A stretch of DNA of 64,000 nucleotides from Anthoceros angustus (lineage: Eukaryota; Streptophyta; Anthocerotopsida; Anthocerotales; Anthocerotaceae), in the NCBI GenBank assembly GCA_010909165.1, contig MU008154.1:1353478-1417477 (forward strand). The letters run 5' to 3'. Position 1 is the first letter of the stretch; each line of letters starts with the position of its first letter. The position numbers were made by a program, and so were the translations under genes. Positions 1 to 12,870 of the stretch are shown here, piece by piece. The notes beneath the pieces were generated by a model that saw only the letters and a program-made list of their open reading frames with translations, searched no databases and had not been told where the DNA came from.

Positions 1-2430
1 TAGATGCAGGAAATTGGGCTATTGGTACACATAAGGCTAACCGTTTCCACTTATTGTGGCATTGTATTCCCCACGCCTTCCCCATTCTAATTCAACGTCG
101 GTTTGCAATGGCGACGAATGCACGTACATTGATGCGTTATTTTCCCCATGCGCCATGTCCATTCATCTCATTATATGGCATTTCGCGTGCACATATCTAA
201 ACACCATTCGTTACCACACAAAAAGCGCTCCTTCATCGTACATGCGGGTGATTTAGCGAAAACAATTCACTTCTCAATATCTGCGATGCATGACACATTG
301 TGCAATGAAACGAAGGCCTTGTATTTTTGCGACTACAATTCGCATATGTACTTGCGTTTTGCACCCCCTTAGTCTCACACCGTTTTGAGTGGCATTTCTA
401 CAAATGGGTGGATCGCATTGTATTATGGGCTGACTCTATTTGGCTTTATCGCACCCCATCGACATATATAGCCCGGCACCGCCGCTGTGGGACACCCTCC
501 GCCCGGACCCAATTTTATGATTAATATATACTGTCATTCGCTTGATGTCTTTGAACTATTTTATACCTCATATTATTCTACTCCAATTTTCCTCCAAATG
601 CTTGGTGTGGTATAGCGAAAGGGCAACGTTGTGGACACTTTGTCTTTCCCTTGCCTCCCTGCGGCCTTCCATATATGGCATTACGCACTATGCTTTCATG
701 TGCGTGTCAGCGTCCCCAGAATGTAGAATAGATCAGGAAATTGGGCTATTGGTATAAGGCCTGCTTTCCACTTATTGTGGCGTATTCACGCCTTCCCGCA
801 ACGTATTCTAATTCAACGTGTCGGTTGTAAATGACAGGCGTAATGCACGTACATTGATCGTTATTTTCCCCATGCGCCATGTCCATTCATCTCATTATAT
901 GGCATTTGCGTGCATATCTAAACACCATTCGTTACCACACAAAAAGTAAGCGCTCCTTCATCGTACATGCGGGTGATTTAGCGAAAACAATTCACTTCTC
1001 AATATCTGCGTAAAAGATGCACATGACACATTGTGCAATGAAACCTGAAGGCCTTGTATTTTTGCGACTTCAATTCGCAGGCATATGAAGTACTTGCGTT
1101 TTGCAACTACGCTGCTTGCTCGACCTTGCACCCTCTCGGTATGGAGTGTATGAAGCGGCGAATGCCATTATGTGCTTGATTTTGGTTTTCAAAGACTCCT
1201 GATATGTGCATTCGTTAAGCGGGAACTACATTCGAACCCGCATTTGAGCGGAACGTCGCATAGACCTGGATTTGCTTCGTGCTCCTTCATGCGGTCGCGA
1301 TATCCTTGCCACCAATTTCGACCCTTTCGCATGACATGGATAACGATGTCGATTATGGTGCACATGCAAATTTGTGACATAAATGGATATGTGAGTTTTG
1401 AAAATGAGTCCACATGGCATTGCTACATATCTAAACACCATTCGTTACCACACAAAAAGGCGAAGCGCTCCTTCATCGTACATGCGGGTGATTTAGCGAA
1501 AACAATTCACTTCTCAATATCTGACACGATGCACATGACACATTGTGCAATGAAACGAAGGCCTTGTATTTTTAAGCTACAATTCGCAGGCATATGAAAC
1601 TTGCGTTTTGCAACTCGTTGCTTGCTCGACATGGCACCCTCTCGGTATGGAGTGTATGAAGCGGCGAATGCCATTATGTGTGCATTTGGTTTTCAAAAGA
1701 CTCCTGATATGTGCATTCGTTAAGCGGGAACTACATTCGAACCCGCATTTGAGGCGGAACGTCGCATAGACCTGGATTTGCTTCGTGCTCCTTCATGCGG
1801 TCGCGATATCCTTGCCGACCAATTTCGACCCTTTCGCATGACATGGATAACGATGTCGATTATGGTGCACATGCAAATTTGTGACATAAATGGATATGTG
1901 AGTTTTGAAAATGAGTCCACATGGCATTGCTACATATCTAAACACCATTCGTTACCACACAAAAGGCGAAGCGCTCCTTCATCGTACATGCGGGTGATTT
2001 AGCGTAAACAATTCACTTCTCAATATCTACAGCACGGCACACATGACACATTGTGCAATGAAAACAAGGCCTTGTATTTTTGCGACTACAATTCAGCATA
2101 TGAAGTTGCTTTGCAACTCGTTGCTTGCTCGACATGGCACCCTCTCGGTATGGAGTGTATGCACAAGATTATGCCATTATGTGCTTGATTTTGGTTTTCA
2201 AAAGACTCATCGATATGTGCATTCATAAGAAGCGGGAACTACATTCGAACCCGCATTTGAGTGCGGGCGTCGCATAGACCCCCGGATTTGCTTCGTGCTC
2301 AGTCTCGTCCTGATATCCTTGCCACCAATTTCGACCCTTTCGTGATGACATGGATAACAATGTCCAAGATGGTGCACATGCAAATTTGTGAACAAATGGA
2401 TATGTGAGTTTTGAAAATGAGTCCGACATA
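1..2430. repeat. Tandem repeat array, units of about 510-720 bp
   Basis: A block beginning with the words ctaaacaccattcgttacca recurs near 197, 917, 1431 and 1937, giving spacings of about 720, 514 and 506 bp. A second landmark (ggaactacattcgaacccgc) recurs near 1221, 1729 and 2235. The units differ by many short indels. Short ORFs on both strands recur with the repeat and share no recognisable protein family, so I treat the array as non-coding satellite-like DNA. A degenerate tail with the words gagttttgaaaatgagtcc continues to about 2640. Confidence 0.85.
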
Positions 2431-2800
2431 CGGCAGATTATTCATTAATCAGCCTGACCAATTGTGCAATGGGCAATTGCAATGGTGCGTGTGTTTAAGC
2501 ACGGGCTTATGGGTCCATTGGTGTCATTCCTCGTCCTTCCCCAATACCTCCGCACTCCAAATGCGCTTGCTCGATCCTACATCCTCCTCGAAAACAAATG
2601 GATATGTGAGTTTTAAAATGAGTCCGGTACTTGGCATTGTATCATCGGGCTTGTCCCAACCATTGGTGCATGCGGCAAATGCAATGGCGCATCGTGTTCG
2701 CAACATGCATTGCATTGTCGGATGTTTCACCGCAGACCCGATTTCGTAGCCAAATGCCAAATGCGGTTTTGTGCCATTGCATCGGGCATTTGCTTTGTGC
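2431..2800. other. Spacer between two tandem arrays
   Basis: Apart from a partial repeat of the upstream array (an aaatgagtcc-containing block near 2612) I see no gene, RNA or element signature here. Confidence 0.5.
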
Positions 2801-4985
2801 TAATTGGTGCGAACCCAATATAGGACTCCGCAACTTTGTGCATTGGGATATCATCGACAAAAAGAGTTACTACAATGGCCCCACTCCAGGGTGACAGAGG
2901 CGACCATATCCACAACCGCAAGACATGCAGTTTGGCGTAACACGAACCTTTATCTATCCCAAAGACCATGGAGTGCAGGTGAAGATCAAGAGTTCACTAG
3001 GGTAGTCACAGACCTTCAATGCAAAGAATCACCATGTCCATCCCGGTATCAACCCAAGGCCCGGAGATAAATAGGCAGTTGATCACCAATATAGCACTCC
3101 GCAACTTTGTGCATTGAGGTATCATCGACATACAGAGGTGAAGATCAAGAGTTCACTAGGGTAGTCACGATTTTCAATGCAAAGAATCACCATGTCCATC
3201 TCACGATGTCAACCCAAGGCCGGAGATAAATAGATGTTGATGCGAACCCAATATAGCACTCCCGCAACTTTGTGCATTGAGGTATCATCGATACGAGGTG
3301 AATTGGTGCGAACCGATTTTAGGACTCCGCAACTTTGTGCATCAGTTGTCACGACACAAAAAGTGGGGCCACTACCATGGCCCCACTCTCTAGTGTAGGT
3401 CAAAGAGACGACCATCCACAACCAGCACTACATCAGAAGCCTATGCAACAGAACCCGTCACAAGAATGGCCGCACCTCCTTGCCGACCGACCCGCATTCT
3501 TTGCATGGAGATAAAGTCACATTGGCCATTGGCCGGGAGGACAAAGAAAGTTCGCTTAGGCAAGGAACAAGCTCAAATGGAGCCTAACTCTCCCATGAGG
3601 TGAAATTAGAGTGGTTGCTGAGGCTCCATCCAGAAAGGTGGTTCCGTGAGGTCACAAGAGAGAAATGAGACATACACTAGGGACGGCATGGCTGCCTTTC
3701 CATTCATACAAACATCCACAACCAAGAATCCACTGGTGCCCACATATATAGGCAAAACCCTCGACCTCTTCACGCCCCTCCTCGTTCCTTTGGTAGGCAC
3801 TTAAGGTTTATTTATAATCCTACTTTCCTTGTCGAATAAGCAATGATGTTTATGTGCTCAACGACTTATTCGCCTTTTCCTTGAGTTACGATTTTAGGTG
3901 ATATAAATCCGCCTATATATGCATCATACCACGCCATATACATAACCATGTACATACATTACATGCGCCGACATCATCCATCAATATGTCCACATTCATC
4001 AAATGTCATCCATCCGCCATGCATACATGGACACAAGGTGAATAACAAGATTTGACTAGGGGCGAGTAGCTTCAATGCAAAGAATCACCATGTCCATCTC
4101 ACGATGTCAACCCAAGGCCGGAGATAAATAGATGTTGATGCGAACCCAATATAGCACTCCCGCAACTTTGTGCATTGAGGTATCATCGATACGAGGTGAA
4201 TTGGTGCGAACCGATTTTAGGACTCCGCAACTTTGTGCATCAGTTGTCACGACACAAAAAGTGGGGCCACTACCATGGCCCCACTCTCTAGTGTAGGTCA
4301 AAGAGACGACCATCCACAACCAGCACTACATCAGAAGCCTATGCAACAGAACCCGTCACAAGAATGGCCGCACCTCCTTGCCGACCGACCCGCATTCTTT
4401 GCATGGAGATAAAGTCACATTGGCCATTGGCCGGGAGGACAAAGAAAGTTCGCTTAGGCAAGGAACAAGCTCAAATGGAGCCTAACTCTCCCATGAGGTG
4501 AAATTAGAGTGGTTGCTGAGGCTCCATCCAGAAAGGTGGTTCCGTGAGGTCACAAGAGAGAAATGAGACATACACTAGGGACGGCATGGCTGCCTTTCCA
4601 TTCATACAAACATCCACAACCAAGAATCCACTGGTGCCCACATATATAGGCAAAACCCTCGGGACCTCTTCACGCCCCTCCTCGTTCCTTTGGTAGGCAC
4701 TTAAGGTTTATTTATAATCCTACTTTCCTTGTCCTTCAATAAGCAATGATGTTTATGTGCTCAACGACTTATTCGCCTTTTCCTTGAGTTACGATTTTAG
4801 GTATTTTCCGATATAAATGGCTGCCTATATATATGCATCATACCACGTGCCTTACATACATAACCATGTACATAGATTACATACCGACATCATCCATCAA
4901 TATGTCCACATTCATCAAATGTCATCCATCCGCCATGCATACATGGACACAAGGTGAATAACAAGATTTGACTAGGGTAGAAGCT
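2801..4985. repeat. Tandem repeat, about 898 bp period (two full copies plus a partial)
   Basis: Bases about 3130-4030 are repeated at about 4030-4930 with a shift of 898 bp; for instance the block from 3209 to 3421 reappears unchanged at 4107 to 4319. A partial, more diverged unit lies at about 2805-3070 (landmark gactccgcaactttgtgcatt). The two full copies are nearly identical but differ by short indels, for example near 3822 versus 4731 and near 3897 versus 4802. No coding family recognised. Confidence 0.88.
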
Positions 4986-5269
4986 TTAATGCAAAGAATC
5001 AAGATTTATCTCGACGGTATGCTAAACCCAAGGCCCGGATAAAATCAAGTATAATGAATGAGCTTGTTCTAAAAGCGACATTTCCCAAGGCAGATCGAAA
5101 ACAATCGCTTGCGTGAAACACACCGCGAAAACGAGCACTTGGTAGCACGCGATATACGATAACACGCAGATATCTCATGTAATTGGAGGATGGAATACGA
5201 AGCTCAACGATTAAGGGAGATTGCATGACTCCAAAGCATGAGAAATAAAGATCAACATATTACTTGCGT

Positions 5270-5700
5270 ACATGGGGGGGTGGAGGGAGGGAGGGGGTTG
5301 CGCTTTGTAGGGTTGTGTATGACGGAACGGTCTCGTGAGGGCTGCCTGAAATAATGTATGTGGAGGAGGTGGGGGTATAGGGAGGGGTGGAGGGAGGGGG
5401 TTGCGCTTTGTAGTAGACGGAACGGGTCTCGGGAGGGCGGACGCCTACGAAATAGAAGGAGGTGGGGGTATAGGGAGGGGTGGGGGTATAGGGAGGGGGT
5501 GGGGGTATAGGGAGGGCGGATGTGGGTTTAGGAAAGGGCGGGTGGGGAGGGGTGGGGTGGAAGGACATGGACGCGAATAAAGGTGGGGTGGAAAGGAAGG
5601 GGAGGAGAGGGGTTGTAGAGGATGAGAGGAACGTGGAGGGGTGGGGAGGGGCAGGGTGGGAGAGGGACTAGATGAGGGTGAATGGCGATGGAGTGTGGGG
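5270..5700. repeat. Purine-rich low-complexity tract (GGGGTGG/GGGAGGG)
   Basis: About 430 bp with the plus strand almost entirely G, A and T, built from variants of gggggtataggga and ggagggaggg. The proline-rich minus-strand ORFs here are a by-product of the composition. The runs of three to six G could form G-quadruplexes; that is inference. Confidence 0.85.
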
Positions 5701-7000
5701 GTGGGGGTGTGGTCTCAATATAACATTTCCCCGATGTGAAGGGTCGACGCAATTTAATATTTTTGAAAAGCGGCCATACCGCGGCCCCAAAGACGAAGAT
5801 CGTTATCACGGTGTGCACATCGTCGGGCGAAGGTCGTGGCGGCGGCTAAAGCCGAGGCGTGGTTCCACAAGATCGGCCGCAATGCATCTACAAAGTGGCT
5901 GTAGCTTTCCGTGATTGCGCTATGTCTCGCAAATCTATGCCATGTACATACATTGTGCGCTATGTCTCGCAAATCTATGCCATGTACATGCAGCGCGATG
6001 GCTTTGGCAAGGCACGGCCAAGACGTGTGCTGACTCTCACGGTGGTGGCGTTGAAGGTGTGTCATTTTTTAAACGCACCTGGCTCCGGAAGGCAGTGTGG
6101 ATGCAATAACCCACCGGGGCGCACACCACTGTGAAGACGATGCGTGTTTGAGGGCGCAGAATCCATGGGTTTTTTTTAACGATATCCGCGGTTTTCTGAT
6201 CACCGGTGGTCCTCGAGGAGGCATCATCGCGCCGCCAAAGGGTAATGGCGAGTGCGGACCCATGCGCGAAACAAAATGATCGCCCAATTCCTAACCAGTG
6301 CAATTGCGGGATTAGGCGGGAAGAGAAGGGCCACATGCCGTGGTCGAGCAACAAGTTTGTGGGCTGCTCGTTTCACGCTCCGTATACATAGGCGTTTTGC
6401 GAGGTTGCAATTGCCACCGCATATTCCATGAGCGTGGAACTCTTTTCACAGTGCAATAGTGGAACCGTGTGGTGCGCTTGCCATTTTCGCCGCATCCCGA
6501 ATTGCGGTCACCGCTTTGGGGCGGTGGACGGCGCCGAAAACATGATCGCCATTAGCGTACATCGCGAGACCGCCAAAGGGTAATGGCGAGTCGACCCATG
6601 CGCGAAACAAAATGATCGCCCAATTCCTAACCAGTGCAATTGCGGGATTAGGCGGGAAGAGAAGGGCCACCGTCGTGGTAGCAACAAGTTGTGGGCTCGT
6701 CATGCTGGCGCGTTTTCGACGCTCGTACACACCGCGATGCAATGCGAGGTTGCAATTGCCACCGCATATTCCATGAGCGTGGAACCCACACAGTGCAATA
6801 GTGGAACCGTGTGGTGCGCTTGCAGCCATTTTCGCGCATCCTCAATTGGTCACCGCTGGCGGGCGGTGGACGTTGAGCGAAAACATGATCGCCATTAGCG
6901 ACATCGCGAGACCGCCAAAGACCGATCCGCGCCCATCGAAGGAGATGGCGCTTACACCCAAGCTCCTCCGACACCCATGACGATGCGGCCGTCAACCGCA
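5701..7000. repeat. GC-rich intergenic DNA with a 100-bp direct repeat
   Basis: A segment at about 6229-6333 (accgccaaagggtaatggcg onward) is repeated at about 6570-6672, and the following block with the words cgcatattccatgagcgtgg is also present twice (near 6417 and 6761). A 46-bp block around tatgtctcgcaaatctatgc is duplicated at 5920-5985. No credible protein-coding signal. Confidence 0.7.
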
Positions 7001-7680
7001 GCCGCATACATGCGCTCGGCATACGACGCATTCTGTCCACTACGCGCATCGATCGCATTCGGACAAACGCCGGCGAGTGCCGGAGGTGCGCAGGATGGGT
7101 GGCCGCAACGCCCACGCCGGAATGGGGTCGAGTCGATCGCCCACACAATGTCGGGCCGACACGGACGCCGGCCGCCCAGCTGCAATTGTCGGATCCGCCG
7201 GAGGTTCAACGTGGCTGCCCCCGCGCCTGCTCGCGTATGCCGGACTGGCCGGCGAGTGCACCGCCGAGGGCATGTGGTACCCGCGAGCGGGGGCGGCATG
7301 GGGAGCCGGAGGCGGCAAGGCGGTGGGGACGATCCCATTCACGCAGCACGGAATCACGGATGCGCGACCGCCCGCAAAAGAGGCAGGAGCACGCACAAGG
7401 CTGGTGTGTGGCGGCACAACAAGCTCTGCGGATACAAATTCCACTCGACAAAGAATACTCCAGAGTGGACCATGCAGAGGGTGGCCAAGTTGTGTTCATG
7501 TTCCGCCGATTGCACACAAGTGGAAGTTTCCGCGCCGTGAGCATGCCAAGAGCAACGCATAACGGAACACCGTCGCGGCGAACCGCGCAGCCCATCGCCG
7601 ACGCGGCCGCACTGCTCGACCGGGCACCGCGCCCAGTCGCTTTGTGCGGATGCCACCGGTTGCATCTCGACGCACAAGGT
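7001..7680. other. GC-rich DNA, overlapping ORFs, no recognised gene
   Basis: Long open frames on both strands overlap one another, as expected from high GC content and few stop codons. None shows a known domain. I do not call a gene here. Confidence 0.5.
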
Positions 7681-10640
7681 CATGTGATATACGATGCGTA
7701 TTCCTCCGGTGACCTCGTCGCGAGCGCGACCGCCGATGCGTATGTTGTACATATGGGATGTGCATGCGCGATTCACGCCATGGCGATTGCGGCGATGCAG
7801 AAAGCGGCGGGCGGCGGCCATCGAGGTGTACGACTTGGCGAAGGTGATCAAGACATGGAGGTGGCAGCAGGGTTACTGCGGACGCGGCGGGGAGGTGGAG
7901 GGTCGCGTCTTTGGAGGGAGAGTTCACGGCGGATGACGCCACCATCGCTGACGATGGTGGGATCCCGCAAGCACAGCGGCGACAAGCGACATGTGGGCAT
8001 CCGACACAATGCGCCCCAGGTGCAAGCTGCGGTGCGCATGAGTCGGCCATGTCTGCGGCAGCGGGCGCCGATCGGCGGATACGCGAGGCAGCGGCGCAGG
8101 GAGCATGGTGGTCGGTCGGCGGAGCAGGAGGAGTCTCTGCGCGCATGGCGTAAAACATTCTTGGCGGTGGAGGAGCTCCGCGCTGCACCGCGGGCAAGTG
8201 GAGGAAGGCATCCATCCCAGCGGTGGCCACCTGCAGATGAGGTGCTCTTTTCGAGATACTAGGTCGCGCGGAGAAATTTGGTATGGCCGAGGCAGCACGG
8301 CCGCCCTTACAGGCTGCGGTGATGCGAAGAGGCGCGAGCCGCGAACTCGGTGATGGGCTGGCGGCGGTGGTGCAAAGGATGGATGGGATGGAATTGTTAA
8401 ACCACCACCATACAAGGATTTTTCGCAAGGAGGGCTTCACAGTGCGGATTGATGCGGTTGTTGGAGGACACGGATGACCGACGACCTTGGGACGACCACG
8501 GAGGAAGAGTTGCGCAGGTCACGGAGGACCACTGTCGAGGTTCGCAATAGGCGAGGAGATGCTTCGCATGCGCCACATCACTTGGTGGAATCCAATGCAC
8601 ACCACGATCGATCGGAGATGGCCCAGCGGCGATGGTATCGGCGCTTCTGGAAGCGCCGAGGCGACAGTTGCGGTTTGCGGTGACGGATAAGGCACTGTAT
8701 GCAGTTCGCATCGAGCAGGAGCGGCGATTCGAGGACCACCTAACACTGCAGGTGGAAGCCGGCATGGAGTGTCAGCAGCTGTTCGACAATTTCCGCCTAT
8801 GGGAAGGAAGAGGCGGACCATTTCCACCGATGCGGGTGCTGTACAACACCAGGTATGGGGATCGAGGGGAGGTGTTCCAGGAGGTTGGCACTGTGGATGC
8901 CGGCGGGCCAACACGGCGGTGCATCAGCGAGGCATGGAGGCGGTTCTGGGAGTCGCCAGCATTTGTGGACGGTGTGTTTGAAGCGGAATGTCACGGGGCC
9001 ACCCAATACCACATCGCCAACGGACATCATCGGACCCTCGCACGCGGCATGGTAAGTTGCCACCATGCCCACGGAGCGCGACACTTGCACTGCGTGATGA
9101 TGCTGCGTATTAGTCCTGCAGCCTGTGTGTTCTTGACCACTGACATGGTGCTGGCCACCGGCATCTCGCACGCACAAGGTCAGTCGATATATACGGTCGA
9201 TTCCTCCGACAACAGTCAGCAGAGCGGACCGCCGATGCGTATGTTGTACATATGGGATGTGCATGCGCTCACACGGGCGCTAAGGCGGCGTCGAGAGCGG
9301 CGGCCATCGAGGTGTACGACTTGGCGAAGGTGATCAAGACATGGAGGTGGCAACCGAGGGGTTGCTGCGACGCGGCGGGGAGGTGGAGGGTCGCGTCTTT
9401 GGAGGGAGAGTTCAACGGCGGATGACGCCCACCATCGCTGACCTGGTGGTGGACGCCTGCAATCGCATGGAGCCGACAACGCGATGTGGGCATCCGGACA
9501 CAACGGGGCCTCCCCTGTGAGGTGCAAGCGAGCGGCTACCGCGCACTGCAGTCGCCATGTGCAGCAGCGGCCGCCGCAGTCCAACGATACGCGGGCGCAA
9601 GGGGAGCATGGTGGTCGGTCGAGGCGGGAACGGGAGGAGTCTCTGCTGGCCGCATGGCAGAAAACATTCTTGGCGGTGGAGGAGCTCCGCAGCACACTGC
9701 CGAACGCAGGCAAGTGGAGGGGGAAGGCATCCGCAAGCAGCGGCGGCCGCCCAGCTGCAGATGAGGTGCTCTTTTTCGAGATACTGGGTCGCCTGCAGGA
9801 GAAGGCTGGTATGGCCGAGGGAAGTGACGCGCCCCAGGCGCACGCAGCAGATGCGTAAGGGCGCAGTAACGAACTCTGATGGGCTGGCAAAGATTCACCG
9901 GTGCAAAGGATGGATGGGATGGAATTGTTAAACCACCACCATACAAGGATTTTTCAAGGAGGGCTTCACCAGCGGATTGCGATCGCTGGAGGACCGGATG
10001 TGACCGGACCTTGGGACCACGGAGGAAGAGTTGCGCAGAGAGGACCACCAACTGAGGTTCGCAATAGACGAGGAGGAGATGCTACAATGCACCGCACATC
10101 ACTTGGTGGAATCCAATGCACACCGATCCGTCAGGTGGCGACGGCCCGCCATGGTATGTAAAGCGCCAAGCGAAGAAGCGCACGAGGCAAAGACAAAGGC
10201 GAGATGCGCGTTTGCGGTGACGGATAAGGCATCAGATGCGTCAGACGAGCAGGAGCGCCGATTTGAGGACCACCTAACACCGCAGTGGAAGCCGGCATGG
10301 AGTGTCGCGTGTTCGACAATTTCCGCTATGGGAAGGAAGAGGCGGACCATTTCACGGCGCGGTGTCGTGTGCACTGTATGGGGATCGAGGAGGTGTTCCA
10401 GGAGGTTACCGTGGACGCCGGGCGGCCAACACGGCAGGCATCACGAGGCATGGAGGCGGTCGGGAGTCGCCGGCATTTGTGGACGGTGTGTTTGAACGGA
10501 ATGTCACGGGCCACCCAATACCACATCGCCAACGGACATCATCGACCCTCCGCAACGCAAAGATGGTAAGTTCTCGCCACCATGCCCACGGAGGCGCGAC
10601 ACTTGCACTGTGGATGATTACCTGCGGGCCCTCAGGCAGT
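7681..10640. repeat. Two-copy direct repeat of about 1.5 kb with broken ORFs
   Basis: The segment starting near 7690 recurs near 9185. Shared landmarks: atgcgtatgttgtacatatg at 7735 and 9235, ggatgggatggaattgttaa at about 8383 and 9912, cacatcgccaacggacatca at about 9010 and 10522. The offset varies between 1487 and 1538 because the copies differ by many short indels. Plus-strand frames in both copies encode related peptides (for example AWRKTFLAVEEL near 8140 and AAWQKTFLAVEEL near 9650, and RRFEDHLT near 8730 and 10256). This suggests a once-coding sequence, possibly of a transposable element, but I do not recognise the family. Confidence 0.7.
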
Positions 10641-10893
10641 AATGTTCTTCGCCACCGTCAGACATGGTGCTGGCCACCGATAGAGGTCACCGTCCCATGA
10701 CCTTTGCGACGCCAGCATGCTGTCAAAAGGATGGCGTGCACAAGGAGTGGAAGGACACAGCAGCGAAGACATTGAAGAGGGCTTTCAAAGTCGACATGTC
10801 GCCCACCCACCTCATTATGGCCACCGCTAAAGCGGAGCGCTGGGCGGGCGAGGAGTAAAACCATATCGACGGCAATCGCACTCATGGCGAAAG

Positions 10894-11379
10894 GTGCCGG
10901 ATTTCTTCAAGCACGTCGCCGACCAAGCCATCGCATGTGTTGGGGAAGCGGTGGCGCGCATCGACAAGTCGCAGGAGCAACACTTGTTCTCCAAGTGCAG
11001 CGCGTGGGTGGGTTGGTGGGAGGATTTCGACATGTGGTGCCATACCGATAAAGAAGCTAAGGCCGGACGCATAGGAGAGTGCACGCTTGAGAGTGTGAGC
11101 AGTTCTTCAATGCCACACATGGATGCAGACGATTTCAGCCCGCAAGTTCGACGCTTGCTTGCCGATCTTGAAGGACATGTTCGTGGAAACCGTGACGGAG
11201 ATGACATTCGAGAGCCGCGCTTGTACACCTTCATAACCGATGGTGTACTTCCTCCGGCTGCGATGGGAGGCAGCTTGAAAGCGAGTGGCAATCGCCAGCA
11301 AAGACGTGCTCCACACTCCTCCCGCCTTTATGTCTCAAAGCTGGTCATGGCGACGCTGGTGATGAAGCCATCCGCATGA
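10894..11379 (+). pseudogene. Unrecognised ORF remnant, 161 codons
   Basis: An open frame starting MPDFFKHVADQAIACVGEAV, with a tryptophan- and aspartate-rich middle (WVGWWEDFDMWCHTDKEAKA) and an acidic stretch (MDADDFSPQVRRLLADLEGH). Amino-acid composition looks protein-like for about the first 120 residues, then becomes basic and random, suggesting a frameshift. It directly follows the 1.5 kb repeats and may be the 3' part of the same decayed element. I know no family for it. Confidence 0.3.
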
Positions 11380-12870
11380 ACTCTCTCGACGGAAACGCGT
11401 GAACGTTAGGTGTGCGCCAACCCGCATTGTTTCGAGGTTCCGCTTGTCTGCTTGGTAATGTGCATTTGTGGAAGGGCCGAGGCCGTGTTCAAGGCGGCGA
11501 GGCCCAATTTAGTGCTTCACCGCGAGCCATCGAATGAAAAGTGGATGAGATGCGACCCGCTCGTGACTGAACGGGAAAAGGCCACCGGAACCCCTACACC
11601 ACCCGCTCCCCATTGCGCTCATGCCCGATGGCGCCTGCGAGATGGAACGAGCGCGGGCGCCAACCAAGCCTGTAGGCGGCGGAAGTCGGGAAGTTGAATG
11701 TCGCGCAGGAGGCCTTGCATTTCGGGGTGCGCGACATTGAAAGGCGTGAGATGGGTGGCGGTGCGCAAAGGAAGGAAGAGGGCACCGCGATGTGGACGAT
11801 CGACCGTGCTTGGCGATGAGGGGAGACACATAGCACGACGCGGAATGTGGTGCCGGGCGACGGTGAAACACGTTGACATTACCAAGTTCGCTCGCATAAT
11901 GGATGCCAAAGGTGTGGCACATTGTTGAGCAAGAATACCGCATTTAAATGTGCGGGTGGAAGGCGCCACCGCAGACCGACTACGCCAGCATAAGTGCACG
12001 AGAGTGGCGAGGTATGGGCCATCGTGATTCGTCCGGTGCAGCCGGGCATGCGGCCGGATGGGTTTGCACGGCGGATGGAAGTGGGGCAAGCTGCAGTGGC
12101 GAGGGAAGCGGAGGGAAGGCGGTTCTGCGCTCCTTGAGGATTGGCTACCGCGACCGGCCCGCCGTTGTCCAATGAAGGAGCCATATCCGCGAGAGGCGCG
12201 CGAAGGTGGAGCATTGGGTAGAGCGATGCGACCCCATTGCATGGGATGATGGACAAGGTGTCGCTCAAAGGTTGCCGGGATTGTCAAGGGCGAGGATGAG
12301 GCGGCGGATGGGTTTGCAACCACAGCGGTGATAGTTTTGAACTTGCCGCCCATGGCGGTACCGCAGGTCGGCTATAGCAGCGCCACCGCTATGGGTTATA
12401 AGAGTGGTTGATGCGGCGGCGGTGGAGTGACTAGTGCGCCATATTAGCCGGAAAGGCGATGTTCAAGTAGGATGCAGCCTTGATGCCATGGAGCTACACA
12501 ATATGAAGCCTCACTTGTCGTACTCCAAATACCGGTGCTTGAGGTAGCCGCTACAACACATGGACCTGGCAGCTTTGGGTTGACACATGTGATGTTCAAT
12601 GCAAAGGAATAAAGTGGCATTATATAATGTATTTGGCGAAATGAGAAGGCAGAACGCCGCAACCGGGAAATGTGCATCGCGAGTGGCGGCATGGCGCCAT
12701 CAACGACGGCCGCTCAAAGCGGCAAAGGGAGTGGCATTGGCAACCGATCTTCAGGGCAAAAGGTATCGCCATGCAACCGCAGACCGAGGTTGGACAACGA
12801 GTACCGGCCGACCGGGAGCGCAATAAATCACATGTGCAACCGCCAAAGCCACCGGTAGGGGAGGCCATTT
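11380..12870. other. GC-rich non-genic stretch
   Basis: Overlapping short ORFs on both strands, no recognised domain, RNA or repeat family. Confidence 0.45.

Noticed and set aside
5260-5818. Proline-rich minus-strand ORFs
   Set aside because: They are the complement of a G-rich low-complexity tract and have no gene context.
7099-8262. 387-codon plus-strand ORF
   Set aside because: Composition is Arg/Gly/Ala-rich and the frame does not persist in the second copy of the repeat; the conserved peptides shared by both copies occur in changing frames.
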